A stretch of 64,000 bases of DNA from Planctomycetota bacterium (lineage in GTDB: Bacteria > Planctomycetota > Planctomycetia > Gemmatales > Gemmataceae): contig JACPPF010000169.1 of assembly GCA_016191165.1 (NCBI GenBank), positions 1-64,000 of the forward strand, read 5' to 3'. The notes beneath the pieces were generated by a model. That model was not told the origin of the DNA, did no database searches, and was given only the letters and a program-made list of their open reading frames with translations. Shown here one piece after another: positions 8,994-18,288 of the stretch. Both the position numbers and the translations under genes were made by a program. Every line of letters begins with the position of its first letter. Position 1 is the first letter of the stretch.

Positions 8994-10763
8994 ATGCCAC
9001 TGGACGCCGATCAACAGCCTGTCCCGGAAAAAGATGAGGAGCAGCGCAGCCCCGAGGCTGTAGTAACCGAACCGCCGATCAATGAGAACGTTGATGCGGT
9101 GGCCAATCACGGACCACCCCAAGATCATGATCCACCGCCCGGTGCGATTTACCCTCGCCCATCGGCGCTGGCGTTGAAGGAGGACTTCGTCTGGGACGAG
9201 AACAAGTCGGTGGTTGAACTCTACACGGCTCTCGGCCGTGCCTTGGCCACACCAGGCGACCTTTACCGCGCGCCTGCCTATGCAGGGGGATTGATCCTCG
9301 GCTCTCTTGCTCCTGGCATCCAACCACTGCCTGTGACGGAGCCAAAGCAACTTGCTGCCGTTGTCCTGGACCGCCTGCGCGTGAAACACGTCAAGGATGG
9401 GAAAACCAAAGGCCGTTTGATTCCTCCAGGACATTTGAATATTCTGCTTCGTTCCGAACTCTTCTTGCAGCAATTCCGACCGCTCGATGCGATTTGTCGG
9501 TCGCCTCGATACTTTGAAGATTTCAGTCTCCCAGAAGCCGGGTACAACGACCGCGGCGCAGGCCAACGACTCCTCTACTCCGGTAGCGACATCGAAATGG
9601 CCACCACGCTTGAGGCCATACCGAAGTTCCTGGATGTCATGGCCTTCGCGACAAATGCAGACCGGACGAACGCTGTAGCAGCGGCGCTGACAGCCCAGCC
9701 GTTGCGGCATTTCTGGCCAGGTGCCAAACCCTTGCTGGCGGTGAGCAGCACGAAATCGCACGGCGGCAAGGACTCGACGATCTTGTTCGCAGCGGGGGCG
9801 ACTCCGCGGGTCTCCATCTCATATCAAGCGACCGATTGGGCGCTCGAAAGAAGCTTCGTCGGTGCCATGAGGCACAGCCCCGACACGGGCGTTATCGTCA
9901 TTGAGAATGCCCGGCTGGCCAGGAAGCAGCCCTATATCGCCTCGTCATTCATCGAACGCTTGCTGACCGATCCCGAACCATTTCTTTGGAGCACTGGCAC
10001 CGGTGCGCCCGTACGACGGCGAAATGAATTCGTCATCGCCATTTCAACGAACTTCGGAACGCTCAGCGAAGACCTCGTCAACCGTAGCCTGCCCATTCGC
10101 TTGACACCTGTGGGCGATGTTCACGATCGCACAACGCCAATCGGCAATCCAAAGCTTGAGTTTCTGCCCGCCAACCGAGATCGGATCGAAGCCGAATTGC
10201 GAGGCATGGTTGAGAGGTGGAAACGCGCTGGTAGGCCACCAGATCTTTCGGTTAAGCACCCCTTCACACAATGGGCTCAAGTGGTCGGCGGCATTCTTCG
10301 CGTAAATGGCTTTACCAACTTCCTCGACAACTACACGACCAGCAAGACTACACAGGATCCTTTGCGCCAGGCACTAGGACTTCTGGGCGCAGCCACACCG
10401 GGGTCTTGCCTGACCGCAACGGAATGGACCACGCATGTCAAAAACCTCGGCTTGGCCCGCTCTATCGTTCCCGAAAATGATCGCGAGAACGATAAATCGC
10501 AAGCCCGGGCGATCGGCGTAATTCTCAGCAACCACCAAGGTGAAACCTTCATTGGGGAAACGGACAACGACCGCTTCGTCCTTCGCCTCGAAAAGTCTCG
10601 GCGGCGCATCGGGGGAAAACCGGCTACGCGGTACTGCTTCATTTGCATCGATCGAACCGAGCTGCCCACTGACCCTGATGAGAAGGAGCAGCAAACTCAG
10701 ACGCCCGCGCAGCCTGATGAGACTGGCATCGCGGTGCGGACGCCACAAGGGGAGGCAAATTGA
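8994..10763 (+). CDS. AAA-type ATPase / helicase-like protein of the element
   Basis: A 589-residue protein with an acidic, proline-rich N-terminal tail of about 60 residues. The central region (about 225-380) resembles a D5-type or other AAA+ helicase core. A degenerate P-loop-like segment STKSHGGKDS lies near 252, a Walker-B-like strand GVIVIENAR near 299, and a sensor-like EFVIAISTNF near 350. The C-terminal part resembles the regulatory domains of such ATPases. The P-loop is not canonical, so ATPase activity is uncertain. I chose ATG 8994 because AAGGAAT precedes it; the frame is open to 8877 but that extension is Cys/Arg-rich and implausible. The next gene overlaps its stop (TGATG). Given the clamp loader, clamp and primase genes downstream, a role as replicative helicase or initiator is the best guess. 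Confidence 0.55.
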   Translation: MPLDADQQPVPEKDEEQRSPEAVVTEPPINENVDAVANHGPPQDHDPPPGAIYPRPSALALKEDFVWDENKSVVELYTALGRALATPGDLYRAPAYAGGLILGSLAPGIQPLPVTEPKQLAAVVLDRLRVKHVKDGKTKGRLIPPGHLNILLRSELFLQQFRPLDAICRSPRYFEDFSLPEAGYNDRGAGQRLLYSGSDIEMATTLEAIPKFLDVMAFATNADRTNAVAAALTAQPLRHFWPGAKPLLAVSSTKSHGGKDSTILFAAGATPRVSISYQATDWALERSFVGAMRHSPDTGVIVIENARLARKQPYIASSFIERLLTDPEPFLWSTGTGAPVRRRNEFVIAISTNFGTLSEDLVNRSLPIRLTPVGDVHDRTTPIGNPKLEFLPANRDRIEAELRGMVERWKRAGRPPDLSVKHPFTQWAQVVGGILRVNGFTNFLDNYTTSKTTQDPLRQALGLLGAATPGSCLTATEWTTHVKNLGLARSIVPENDRENDKSQARAIGVILSNHQGETFIGETDNDRFVLRLEKSRRRIGGKPATRYCFICIDRTELPTDPDEKEQQTQTPAQPDETGIAVRTPQGEAN

Positions 10764-12115
10764 TGGCTGCCACGCGCGCTTACCAGACCCAGCTTGCGCT
10801 GCCCGACGAGATACTTTTCTGTCAATGGGCAATCGCGGCGGGATTGGCCGGCCACTCCCTACAACTGCGTTTTCAAGGTTTTCCGGCCCCAATTTTGCGC
10901 CGGTTGTTCCAGGTCTGCACAAGCTGGACCAGTGCTGACCGCGTTCATGCTGTGTACGGGTTAGCCGACTTCCGTACCCTGACGCAGGGTATCGTGAAGC
11001 CGCGTCTGATTCTTGTTTTCGATGCGCGGCTTGCCGTCAAGATCGCATGGCGGGTCGCCCTGCATCAGCGCGATGATAGCGAGTGGCACGATTCCTGCCC
11101 CGCTGTCTTCGTCTGCCAATCGCCTCGGCTCGGCGACGAAGACCCGGCAGCGACGCTCGTTTTGCATGGTCACCCCGCCAAAGTGGGCCTACTTACTGAC
11201 TGGTTGCGTCACTGCAGCGACGCCAACATCGGCAAGCTTCCGCGTGAACTACTCGCGCCGATCGACTTTGATGGGCGACTCGAGAATTTGCTTTGGCCCG
11301 CTGGTCCTGAGACACCCAAAGGGTTGCGGCGATATCGCGAGTGCCAAATCCTCCGCGGCCTGTTGGTCGGCGCCAGAATTCTCCGTGAAAGGTCTACCCC
11401 CGCAACGGCTGCGCCCAAGTTGACGGTAACTCTGGGCGACTATTCTGCCGTTTACGGACGGCTCCAAAGCGCCTCGCTCCAACCCGAAGATGCGCACTTC
11501 GACCCGCTCGCGGAGGCGATGGTCAATCGTGCAAACGCCCAACTCGCGATGCGGCATCAGAAAAACGCTGAGCCCGCAAAGGTGGCGCGTCTAGAAGGAA
11601 AGGCGGCCGCCGCGAACTCTGTCAGTTCCCGTGATCGACTGATTACGCGTCGAGAAATCTGGAACCTCGGTAACCCGAATGGATCCTCTCTTAAGCAACT
11701 CGTCAAATACCTGCTTGCAGTAGGAGAACAAGGCTACAAGACCTTCCGCACGCTTGGGACGATTCAGCCTCTGCCGAGGATAGGCTCCTGGCCGGAACAG
11801 GAGCCAGCGAGACTGGTAAAGTTGCTTATCCCTTGGTCAGACAAGCAGGTGCGCGATCACTTCCACAGGCTCTATGTGGAAGGACTCATCGAAGCGCTGC
11901 CCAGACCTGGAAATCAGCCGTGGGTGTATGTGCTTCCTGAGGTCGTCCGCGACCCCACATCTCCGTTTCTGCATCTTCCTGCCCCAGCAAGTGTTGCTGG
12001 CTTGCCCGAAGCAACGGCGCCAGCAACGCCTGGAATGACCATCGCCGGTCCCCAAGAGTGGGCAGGCGGAAATTGTGAACCTCCAGATATTAACGACGAA
12101 AATAAGGCCGATTGA
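10763..12115 (+). CDS. Unknown protein with C-terminal winged-helix-like region
   Basis: A 450-residue protein of unknown function. No catalytic motif is visible. Residues about 340-400 (WSDKQVRDHFHRLYVEGLIEALPRPG) look like a winged helix-turn-helix of the kind found in replication or partition proteins. The start ATG overlaps the upstream stop codon, so translation is probably coupled to the AAA-type ATPase, and the two products may act together. The clamp-loader gene follows after 36 bases. It could be an accessory helicase subunit or an initiator; I cannot tell which. Confidence 0.6.
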   Translation: MAATRAYQTQLALPDEILFCQWAIAAGLAGHSLQLRFQGFPAPILRRLFQVCTSWTSADRVHAVYGLADFRTLTQGIVKPRLILVFDARLAVKIAWRVALHQRDDSEWHDSCPAVFVCQSPRLGDEDPAATLVLHGHPAKVGLLTDWLRHCSDANIGKLPRELLAPIDFDGRLENLLWPAGPETPKGLRRYRECQILRGLLVGARILRERSTPATAAPKLTVTLGDYSAVYGRLQSASLQPEDAHFDPLAEAMVNRANAQLAMRHQKNAEPAKVARLEGKAAAANSVSSRDRLITRREIWNLGNPNGSSLKQLVKYLLAVGEQGYKTFRTLGTIQPLPRIGSWPEQEPARLVKLLIPWSDKQVRDHFHRLYVEGLIEALPRPGNQPWVYVLPEVVRDPTSPFLHLPAPASVAGLPEATAPATPGMTIAGPQEWAGGNCEPPDINDENKAD

Positions 12116-12151
12116 CCGCAGGTAATCTCTTTCACAAGAACAGGCAAACCC

Positions 12152-12982
12152 ATGAATGTTCGACCACGATATTGGCGCCCGGAACGATTTGACGAAATCG
12201 TCGGCAAGACCAATGAACCGGCGGTTCGCTGCGTGCAAGAATTCGCACTGCGCCGGGCTCCTTTTGCGGGGCTGTTCCTGGGACCGTTTGGCACTGCCAA
12301 AACGAGCGCGGCGCGAATCGTTCATCGGAGCTACTGCTGCAAATGCCCCGACCCGGTCACGGCAGACGCGTGCATGAAGTGCGACGGCTGCCGGTGCGTC
12401 GGCCCCGAATACAACGGGGACGTTCACGGGTACCGCCGCTGGGAGATCGATTGTACCATCAACACTCGACAAAAGATCATCGAAGTTCTCGAACAGGCAC
12501 GGCAAGAACCAAAAGCACTGCTCACGTTCGATGAAATTCATCGCCTCGACGAACACACCGCGCAGGAACCACTCCTCAAGTTTGCCGAGGACTTCACCAG
12601 CGGTGTCTTTCTCGCCGTGACGATGACTGATCCAGACGCGCCGCGCGAGCGCCCAGTCAACATTTCTCCTCCCTTGTACGACCGGCTGCAGAAGTTCTAT
12701 TTCGGGATCCCCACTGCGCCAGAAATGGTTGCCTTGTTCGAGAAAAAAGTTCCGATGTGGGGCGTAGATGCGGAGGAGGCCACTCTTTGCTATTTGGTCG
12801 AGAGGACTCAACTGAGTTTCCGCGCATGCTTGCACATGCTGGATGTAGCCGTGATGGTGAAGGGCGGAAAGCTGACTCGTGAACTCATCGATCAATACTT
12901 GGGCGCGCCGGAGGAAGACGCCAATGATGACCCACCGATCGATCCTTTTGAGGAACATCCCGAGGCTGACGAGAACCAATGA
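12152..12982 (+). CDS. DnaX-like clamp-loader ATPase
   Basis: A 276-residue relative of the DNA polymerase III gamma/tau subunit, which opens and loads the sliding clamp. Visible features are the P-loop GPFGTAKTSA (about 44-53), the four-Cys zinc module characteristic of DnaX (CCKCPDPVTADACMKCDGC, about 66-84), and Walker B with DEIH (LLTFDEIHRL, about 124-133). The N-terminus (YWRPERFDEIVGK) matches the DnaX opening. Domains I-II are present, but the C-terminal oligomerisation domain is short and the tail is acidic. The third glycine of the P-loop is alanine (GTAK in place of GTGK), which may alter ATP handling. It lies next to a clamp-like gene, so the element may bring its own clamp-loading pair. 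The host enzyme would still supply the polymerase. Confidence 0.8.
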   Translation: MNVRPRYWRPERFDEIVGKTNEPAVRCVQEFALRRAPFAGLFLGPFGTAKTSAARIVHRSYCCKCPDPVTADACMKCDGCRCVGPEYNGDVHGYRRWEIDCTINTRQKIIEVLEQARQEPKALLTFDEIHRLDEHTAQEPLLKFAEDFTSGVFLAVTMTDPDAPRERPVNISPPLYDRLQKFYFGIPTAPEMVALFEKKVPMWGVDAEEATLCYLVERTQLSFRACLHMLDVAVMVKGGKLTRELIDQYLGAPEEDANDDPPIDPFEEHPEADENQ

Positions 12983-13034
12983 GTGAGACGACACCTATTG
13001 CTGTCTTACGCTGTAATCACCAGGAGGAATCGCG

Positions 13035-14336
13035 ATGATCCGCATCAAACCAGAAATGCTCCAACTTGCGGGACGCCTTGCCGATGTTCGGCGCGAAGCG
13101 CTGAAAACCGATGGAGTGAAGAACTGGTCCCGCCACCATCTGATTTCCTATGAGGGTGGTGGCTACTTGACGTTCATGACATCGGACAACCGCATCGGCG
13201 TCGTGAGCCGTCTGCCTGTGGAGGGTGTGGACAGCCCTTGGTCGGCAACGATCGTGGCCCGGCCGTTCGACCACATCGCAAAGTACGTCAATGGCGGGGC
13301 GTACGAGCTGGATCCCTGTGACGCCAAGGTGATCGTTCTCCGTAAGGTGCCGTTCAAATATCCTTTGAGGCGCGGGGAGCCGGGTGGTCCATTCCCTCTT
13401 CTGACTGCGCCACCCGCTGATGAAGGCTCGGCATCGTTCGATCCCGCTGTCGTCGAACGGGCCCTTAGCCTGCTCATGGATAGCAACAAGAAACGCGACG
13501 ATGAAGGTGGGCTCGACTTTTGCAGCCTTTTTGAGGATGGTCTGATCGCCTATAGCGACGGCGGGGTGCTCTGGAAAGCGCGAGGGCCGGTGTTGCCATC
13601 CGCCATACACTTGCGTCGCGGAGACGCCTTTCGTGCCTGGGAATGGCTTAAGGCGCTTGAGGCAGCAGAAGTAACCACAACTATGCACATCGCGGCAGTG
13701 GAGAAGGATGGGCGGTGGAGCATTGTTTTCTGGAGTCATGATCGAGCGCATCTACTCCAGGTTCGGTCAGCGCCGCGGTCGTTTCCACGTCGCGCGGTTG
13801 ATGGGCCTGAGTACGAAGTACCGACAGTCTGCTGTGACGTAGATCGAGATACGCTTCGACGGAGAGCCGGCATGTCCTGTCAAGCGCCCTCGTGGAAACT
13901 CGATTGCGAGTTTGCCACTCTGGAGGATGGGAATCACGTCTTCAAGGCGCGGTTCGACGTCGCAGGAAAGAGCGGCGGCCGTGACCAACTTGAGATCGAA
14001 AACTGGCAGCAAGCTGAAGAAGCTCAACAGCTCAACAGCCGGTTTACTGTTGGCTCACGCAATCTCGAACGACTGCTTCACCGCCTCACCAGCAGCCGCG
14101 TCAAAATTGCATTTCATCAACGGGCACACTGCTTGTCAGTAACCCCAGTGCCCGACGACGGGAACGACTTGGATGCGGGCGCCGTGGTCGGCTTCTTGCG
14201 CACCGGCGTGCCCGAACAGGACCAAGATCGAACCACAGCCGCTCCAGCGGACGCGATCGACACCAAACTGCCGTCGGCCGGCGAGACCGGAACACTGGAA
14301 GCGCTGCCCGGACCGGCCCCAACACAAATATCATAA
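13035..14336 (+). CDS. Divergent sliding-clamp-like protein
   Basis: A 433-residue protein behind a good ribosome site (AGGAGG). The N-terminal block (LISYEGGGYLTFMTSDNRIG) and the repeated domain pattern resemble beta-clamp domains. Near 340-375, NSRFTVGSRNLERLLHRL followed by VKIAFHQRAHCLSVTPV matches the shape of the third domain of DnaN. Sequence identity to a canonical clamp is low, so the call leans on that pattern and on the adjacent clamp-loader gene. A canonical DnaN is encoded at 30154, so this would be a second, element-specific clamp. The C-terminal 50 residues are low-complexity and rich in Ala, Thr and Pro. An unrelated element-specific replication protein is the alternative. 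Confidence 0.5.
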   Translation: MIRIKPEMLQLAGRLADVRREALKTDGVKNWSRHHLISYEGGGYLTFMTSDNRIGVVSRLPVEGVDSPWSATIVARPFDHIAKYVNGGAYELDPCDAKVIVLRKVPFKYPLRRGEPGGPFPLLTAPPADEGSASFDPAVVERALSLLMDSNKKRDDEGGLDFCSLFEDGLIAYSDGGVLWKARGPVLPSAIHLRRGDAFRAWEWLKALEAAEVTTTMHIAAVEKDGRWSIVFWSHDRAHLLQVRSAPRSFPRRAVDGPEYEVPTVCCDVDRDTLRRRAGMSCQAPSWKLDCEFATLEDGNHVFKARFDVAGKSGGRDQLEIENWQQAEEAQQLNSRFTVGSRNLERLLHRLTSSRVKIAFHQRAHCLSVTPVPDDGNDLDAGAVVGFLRTGVPEQDQDRTTAAPADAIDTKLPSAGETGTLEALPGPAPTQIS

Positions 14337-14608
14337 CTTCGGCTCTGGTCTGCTCTCCTTGCCGTCGCAACAAATGCATCGTCGTTTCATCAGGTAGCGC
14401 TTGCCCAACATCCTTGCAGAATTTGATTCGCGAGGCGTCAAGACTGACACTTGATGAAGAGGCCGGATTTGGTCCTCCCGCAGGCAGGCGATCACCGATC
14501 ATGTCCGTTCTCTTGAAACCCTTCTCATTTTCATTTCTGCCTTGAATTCTTTCAGTCTCATTCGACATGTCTGGGTAGACAAAGCAGACAACCTGGACGG
14601 GTTTCACA
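14337..14608. other. Gap between clamp-like and primase genes
   Basis: These 272 bases separate the clamp-like gene from the primase gene. The frames crossing them are short or run antisense into neighbours. No repeat, hairpin with a T-tract or clear promoter was recognised. A promoter for the primase gene could lie here. Confidence 0.4.
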
Positions 14609-17086
14609 ATGTCTACCAATATCGCATCAGCCGAACTGCGCACAACGCTGGAGGGAACGACGCCGACACAGATCAACGGCGTATCGCTCTTCAACCAGAA
14701 GGGCAAGCTGAAGAGTCGGTACTCGTGGGACGAAAAACTCCGGATGCTCGGCTGCACTGAAATCCAGTTCCACGCATTTGGTGACCTTCTCGCACCACGC
14801 AAAAGCCCTTTCGGCATGCGCCGGGCCAGTGCTACCGACACCGGACACTGGTTCACGGTAAAACGAGAGCTGACCCTCGACCTGATTGTGTGGCATCTTC
14901 TTGGCGCTCGTATCCCGAATCGTCTTCCATTATGGATCGGGCCCAGAGCCTGGGATTGGACCAGGTTCGTCGCGATTGACGTGGATCTCCGCAACGGCAA
15001 TGAGACTGATTTCCGGCGCCGCTGTCGAGAAGTCGAAGAAGCATTTCGGCTGCTGGAAGTTCCTCCTGAATCGTGGCTCATCGTTCCGACTCCATCCGGC
15101 GGGCGACATTACTACTTCTTCACCTCGGATAGAATCAGAACGGCGGAGATCGCGCCGACCATGGCCCAGGCCGGCATTGTCGCAAGCAAGGGCAAGTTCG
15201 AGATTTTTCCTTCGACAGTTCAGATCCTGCGACTTCCCTTTGGACATATTCCGAACCATCCGCATCAACCGGACGAATGGATTCGGTTCATCGACAACTA
15301 CCAAACTGGCCGTCTCCCAACGATAAACTGGGAAATGTGCAAACATGTCGCCAAAAAACATGCCAGTAGCCGGGAAACAACCACTCCCCTCTTTCTCCCC
15401 GAGCAAAAGGAATCGCCAGCAACAGACCGCAAGCGCCAGGGGAAACGAAAGCCCACCATTCGCTCTCCCGAGTACTCGCCAGTGGCCGGCATGTCAAAAG
15501 TCGATCGGCAAAAACTGCAACGCTACGACAAGCTCCTCTCGAGTCCTGTGGAATCTCCGGCTGACATTGAGCAGTTGCTCGACCTCGGCATTCGCTGCGA
15601 AGGCACCAGGCATGAGGCGATCATGAGGTTGGCTTGGAACTTTGTCTTTGTACGTGGTTGCAAAGAAGAGGATGCCATCTGCGAAATCACCGACTGGGCC
15701 TATCGAACCGGAGAGGGCATATCCAAAGATGTTGACGCGGACCTGACAAAGGGTAGCCATAAGGTCGAAGATGATGTCAAGGACCTAGTCCAGCACTTTG
15801 TGCGAATTCGAGATAATCAGGGCAGCGTCTCTGTCTGCCTCTTTGCCGAGGAGGAATTGGATGCGATCAAAAATGCGACGATCGGTGCCGAACCTCGGCT
15901 GTGTTTCGCCCGAGGCAGGTTCTTGGTCGAATTCCTGCAGTTTGCCAAAACAAACGGCCGGCTCACAAAGGATGGCTGGGAATGCTGTCCGGCCGCTGAG
16001 GGAATCATCCGAAAATGGCGGGGATGCAGCGGTCAGCGTTACAAGCCACACTTGGATTGGGCCCAGGAACAGGGCATCGTGGTCATGACGAAGGAGAAAC
16101 GTCAGACCCAAGATCGAACCGGCTGTACCCGGACCTTTCTGCTGCGAATACCGACCGCGGCGAGGATGGCGTGGAAGTTGACACGAGACGACGTGCTTGC
16201 TCGATTGAAGCAGTTCAGCTTTGCTCCCAAGAACGCACCGAAAAGCACAGGTAGCCCGTGCGAAAAAAGTGACAGGTATCTTGTTGGTTTTCCGACGAAG
16301 GAGGAAAACTCTCCCGAGAAAGAAAAGGCAAGCGATCTGACACCGGAAACGGTAAGGAAGGAGACTGAGGAGACGGTTGAGCAAACGAAGGCAAATCCAT
16401 TTCCTGGCAATGGCCCCTTTGGCCCAGCCATCACACTTCCAACAAGGAACGAAAATCATGCCGAACGATCTCTTGGCCCTGCCCACGCCGCTGGCGCCGG
16501 CGGCCCAGACGATGCTCCTGCAGCACCCACAACCAACCGGGATGGACCCGGAAACCAGAGGGGTGAATATCAGGGGCGTGCCATTTGCCATCTGGCAACG
16601 GGCACGCCAGAATGCCCTCCTATCGGGTCTACCCTTCAAGGCATACGTGATCCGTCTGCTGGCCCAATCCGAACCATTTTCAACCGACGGAACAACCGAC
16701 GGTTCAGAATAACGATCCTGCAGAAGCCTGCTGAACCCGAAACGATCGACGCGGCCACCGTCCAGCGACAGATCGCCGAGGTCAAACAGGCCCTGGTCGC
16801 GGACCACCCAGACAAGAGAGCGTATGTGGAAGCCCACCCAACCTGGCCGCTCATCGAGGCCATGGCTCTGGATCCAGCCTACTCCGTTAGGCAACGGTCC
16901 GTTCTTCTGGCGAATCCGCAACACCTGGCACCCTCCGAACTGAAATACCGAAAGGAACTGATTCGGGAATACCGGGATCAAGAAACAATCAACTCTCCAC
17001 CCGCAAAAGGTCCATCGGCGCCTATCGATCCTCGGAGCCACATTTCGCAAACGATTCCCACAGAATCCCTTCAATTATCCGGGTAA
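14609..17086 (+). CDS. AEP-superfamily primase-like protein
   Basis: An 825-residue protein. Three archaeo-eukaryotic primase motifs can be seen in order: FVAIDVDLRNG near 119 (metal-binding D-x-D), VPTPSGGRHYYFF near 158-170 (the PxGGxH element), and FEIFP followed by QILRLPFG near 206 (the Q-x-R-L-P-G element). This pattern is typical of primase-polymerases in plasmids, phages and conflict elements. Residues about 300-420 are helical and may form the primase C-terminal domain. From about 540 onward the protein is rich in Lys, Glu, Pro and Thr and looks disordered, apart from a charged C-terminal helical region. No helicase P-loop was found, so the helicase would be a separate protein, possibly the product of 8994-10763. 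The function is primer synthesis for element replication by inference. Confidence 0.7.
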   Translation: MSTNIASAELRTTLEGTTPTQINGVSLFNQKGKLKSRYSWDEKLRMLGCTEIQFHAFGDLLAPRKSPFGMRRASATDTGHWFTVKRELTLDLIVWHLLGARIPNRLPLWIGPRAWDWTRFVAIDVDLRNGNETDFRRRCREVEEAFRLLEVPPESWLIVPTPSGGRHYYFFTSDRIRTAEIAPTMAQAGIVASKGKFEIFPSTVQILRLPFGHIPNHPHQPDEWIRFIDNYQTGRLPTINWEMCKHVAKKHASSRETTTPLFLPEQKESPATDRKRQGKRKPTIRSPEYSPVAGMSKVDRQKLQRYDKLLSSPVESPADIEQLLDLGIRCEGTRHEAIMRLAWNFVFVRGCKEEDAICEITDWAYRTGEGISKDVDADLTKGSHKVEDDVKDLVQHFVRIRDNQGSVSVCLFAEEELDAIKNATIGAEPRLCFARGRFLVEFLQFAKTNGRLTKDGWECCPAAEGIIRKWRGCSGQRYKPHLDWAQEQGIVVMTKEKRQTQDRTGCTRTFLLRIPTAARMAWKLTRDDVLARLKQFSFAPKNAPKSTGSPCEKSDRYLVGFPTKEENSPEKEKASDLTPETVRKETEETVEQTKANPFPGNGPFGPAITLPTRNENHAERSLGPAHAAGAGGPDDAPAAPTTNRDGPGNQRGEYQGRAICHLATGTPECPPIGSTLQGIRDPSAGPIRTIFNRRNNRRFRITILQKPAEPETIDAATVQRQIAEVKQALVADHPDKRAYVEAHPTWPLIEAMALDPAYSVRQRSVLLANPQHLAPSELKYRKELIREYRDQETINSPPAKGPSAPIDPRSHISQTIPTESLQLSG

Positions 17087-17156
17087 GAGCAGACAGAGCA
17101 GACAACCGCATATGGTGGTTCCCGGTTTACTGTTCCTCTCAAGAAAGGACAAATTC

Positions 17157-18125
17157 ATGAACTCCGACAATGAGAGCCTCCCAGAGGTGTATTTTACGTT
17201 TGTAAAAACCGCCGTGGAAAACAGTTACTCTGTTCTCGACATCGCTGACACCGACCCACTCCGATACGTGGGAGCGAATCATTATTGTTTGTCACACACC
17301 ATCCACCCTTATCAAGCCTTCGACCTCTTCAAGAACGTCACTCAATGGAAAACAGATTTGTCGGCATCTGGCTACAAGGCACACGAACGCTTTGCGTTAG
17401 GTACGCTGTCGATTATTCGTGACGAGCTTAACCGACTGGAAGCAGAGCGATTCTCCTCGACCACCGGCCTACCCGATCGGAATGGAACCATTCGGTCCTT
17501 GTCGATAGCAATGGCGGTCCTGCTTAGTACGGCTGATCGGATCAGAAGTGTGACAGCGTTTCTGAAGGATGCACTTCCCTCACCTCCTGAAGAGGACGAC
17601 CAGAATCTGCTAAACGACCTGGATGCGTTTGTTTCGACAGTGGACTGCACACCGTTCAGGAAACAGTTCGGGTTAACCGTTTCTCAGAAACCTCCCCTGG
17701 CACAGCTACGTTCAAGACGGACCAAGTCCAATACCGGAAGGTCCAATCCTTGCCAATCACCATCGGAAAGCCACCCCCGGACTGTTGCTTTCAGCTTCCA
17801 TGACATTGAAGCCATTCAGGACTTGGCTCTTTTTCACTACCTTCAGGTGAAGCAACGGTGGTACTCAGTCGTGAATCAGTCACAGCATTTCAGTCGAGAC
17901 GACCTTGGAATGCTGCGTCTCTTCTTCCAGGATGAGATTAGGAAGGCAAAGGAAACGCCTCCATCGACCGACGACCCCACTGTACTCGTCGATTTCGACC
18001 AGTACTTCGAACGCCTCCTTAAGCGAGCTCCTGTCAGCTTTCAAGGAACGTTAGTCTCCATAGGAATCAAAGATGAAGGCGACAACGTGACGTTTCAGAT
18101 TGAGTCTCCATACGCCCCGGAATAG
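17157..18125 (+). CDS. Protein of unknown function
   Basis: A 322-residue acidic, soluble protein with no motif I recognise. The start ATG at 17157 is supported by AAAGGAC upstream; the frame is open 45 bases further but that extension lacks a ribosome site. Residues 30-170 and 215-320 look helical, joined by a Ser/Arg-rich linker. It follows the primase gene by 70 bases on the same strand, so it may belong to the same transcription unit. Confidence 0.6.
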   Translation: MNSDNESLPEVYFTFVKTAVENSYSVLDIADTDPLRYVGANHYCLSHTIHPYQAFDLFKNVTQWKTDLSASGYKAHERFALGTLSIIRDELNRLEAERFSSTTGLPDRNGTIRSLSIAMAVLLSTADRIRSVTAFLKDALPSPPEEDDQNLLNDLDAFVSTVDCTPFRKQFGLTVSQKPPLAQLRSRRTKSNTGRSNPCQSPSESHPRTVAFSFHDIEAIQDLALFHYLQVKQRWYSVVNQSQHFSRDDLGMLRLFFQDEIRKAKETPPSTDDPTVLVDFDQYFERLLKRAPVSFQGTLVSIGIKDEGDNVTFQIESPYAPE

Positions 18126-18288
18126 CTGGCCTCTTCAAAGCTATGTTTAGGGACGACGTAGTCTGGCACCCTGCCGACCACGGACTCCAACAGACACCAG
18201 CAGTTACAAGTAATCGTCTCAACATGAACAGCCGCTCCTTCTTTAAGGCTGCTCGACGTTTCAACAAATGGAGATGGAGGTAAATGGA

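Noticed and set aside
11837-12994. 385-codon minus-strand frame opposite the clamp loader gene
   Set aside because: The plus strand carries the DnaX motifs and zinc cysteines; the antisense product has none.
15785-17074. 429-codon minus-strand frame opposite the primase gene
   Set aside because: It is antisense to AEP-type coding sequence and shows low-complexity Cys/Trp/Arg-rich translation.
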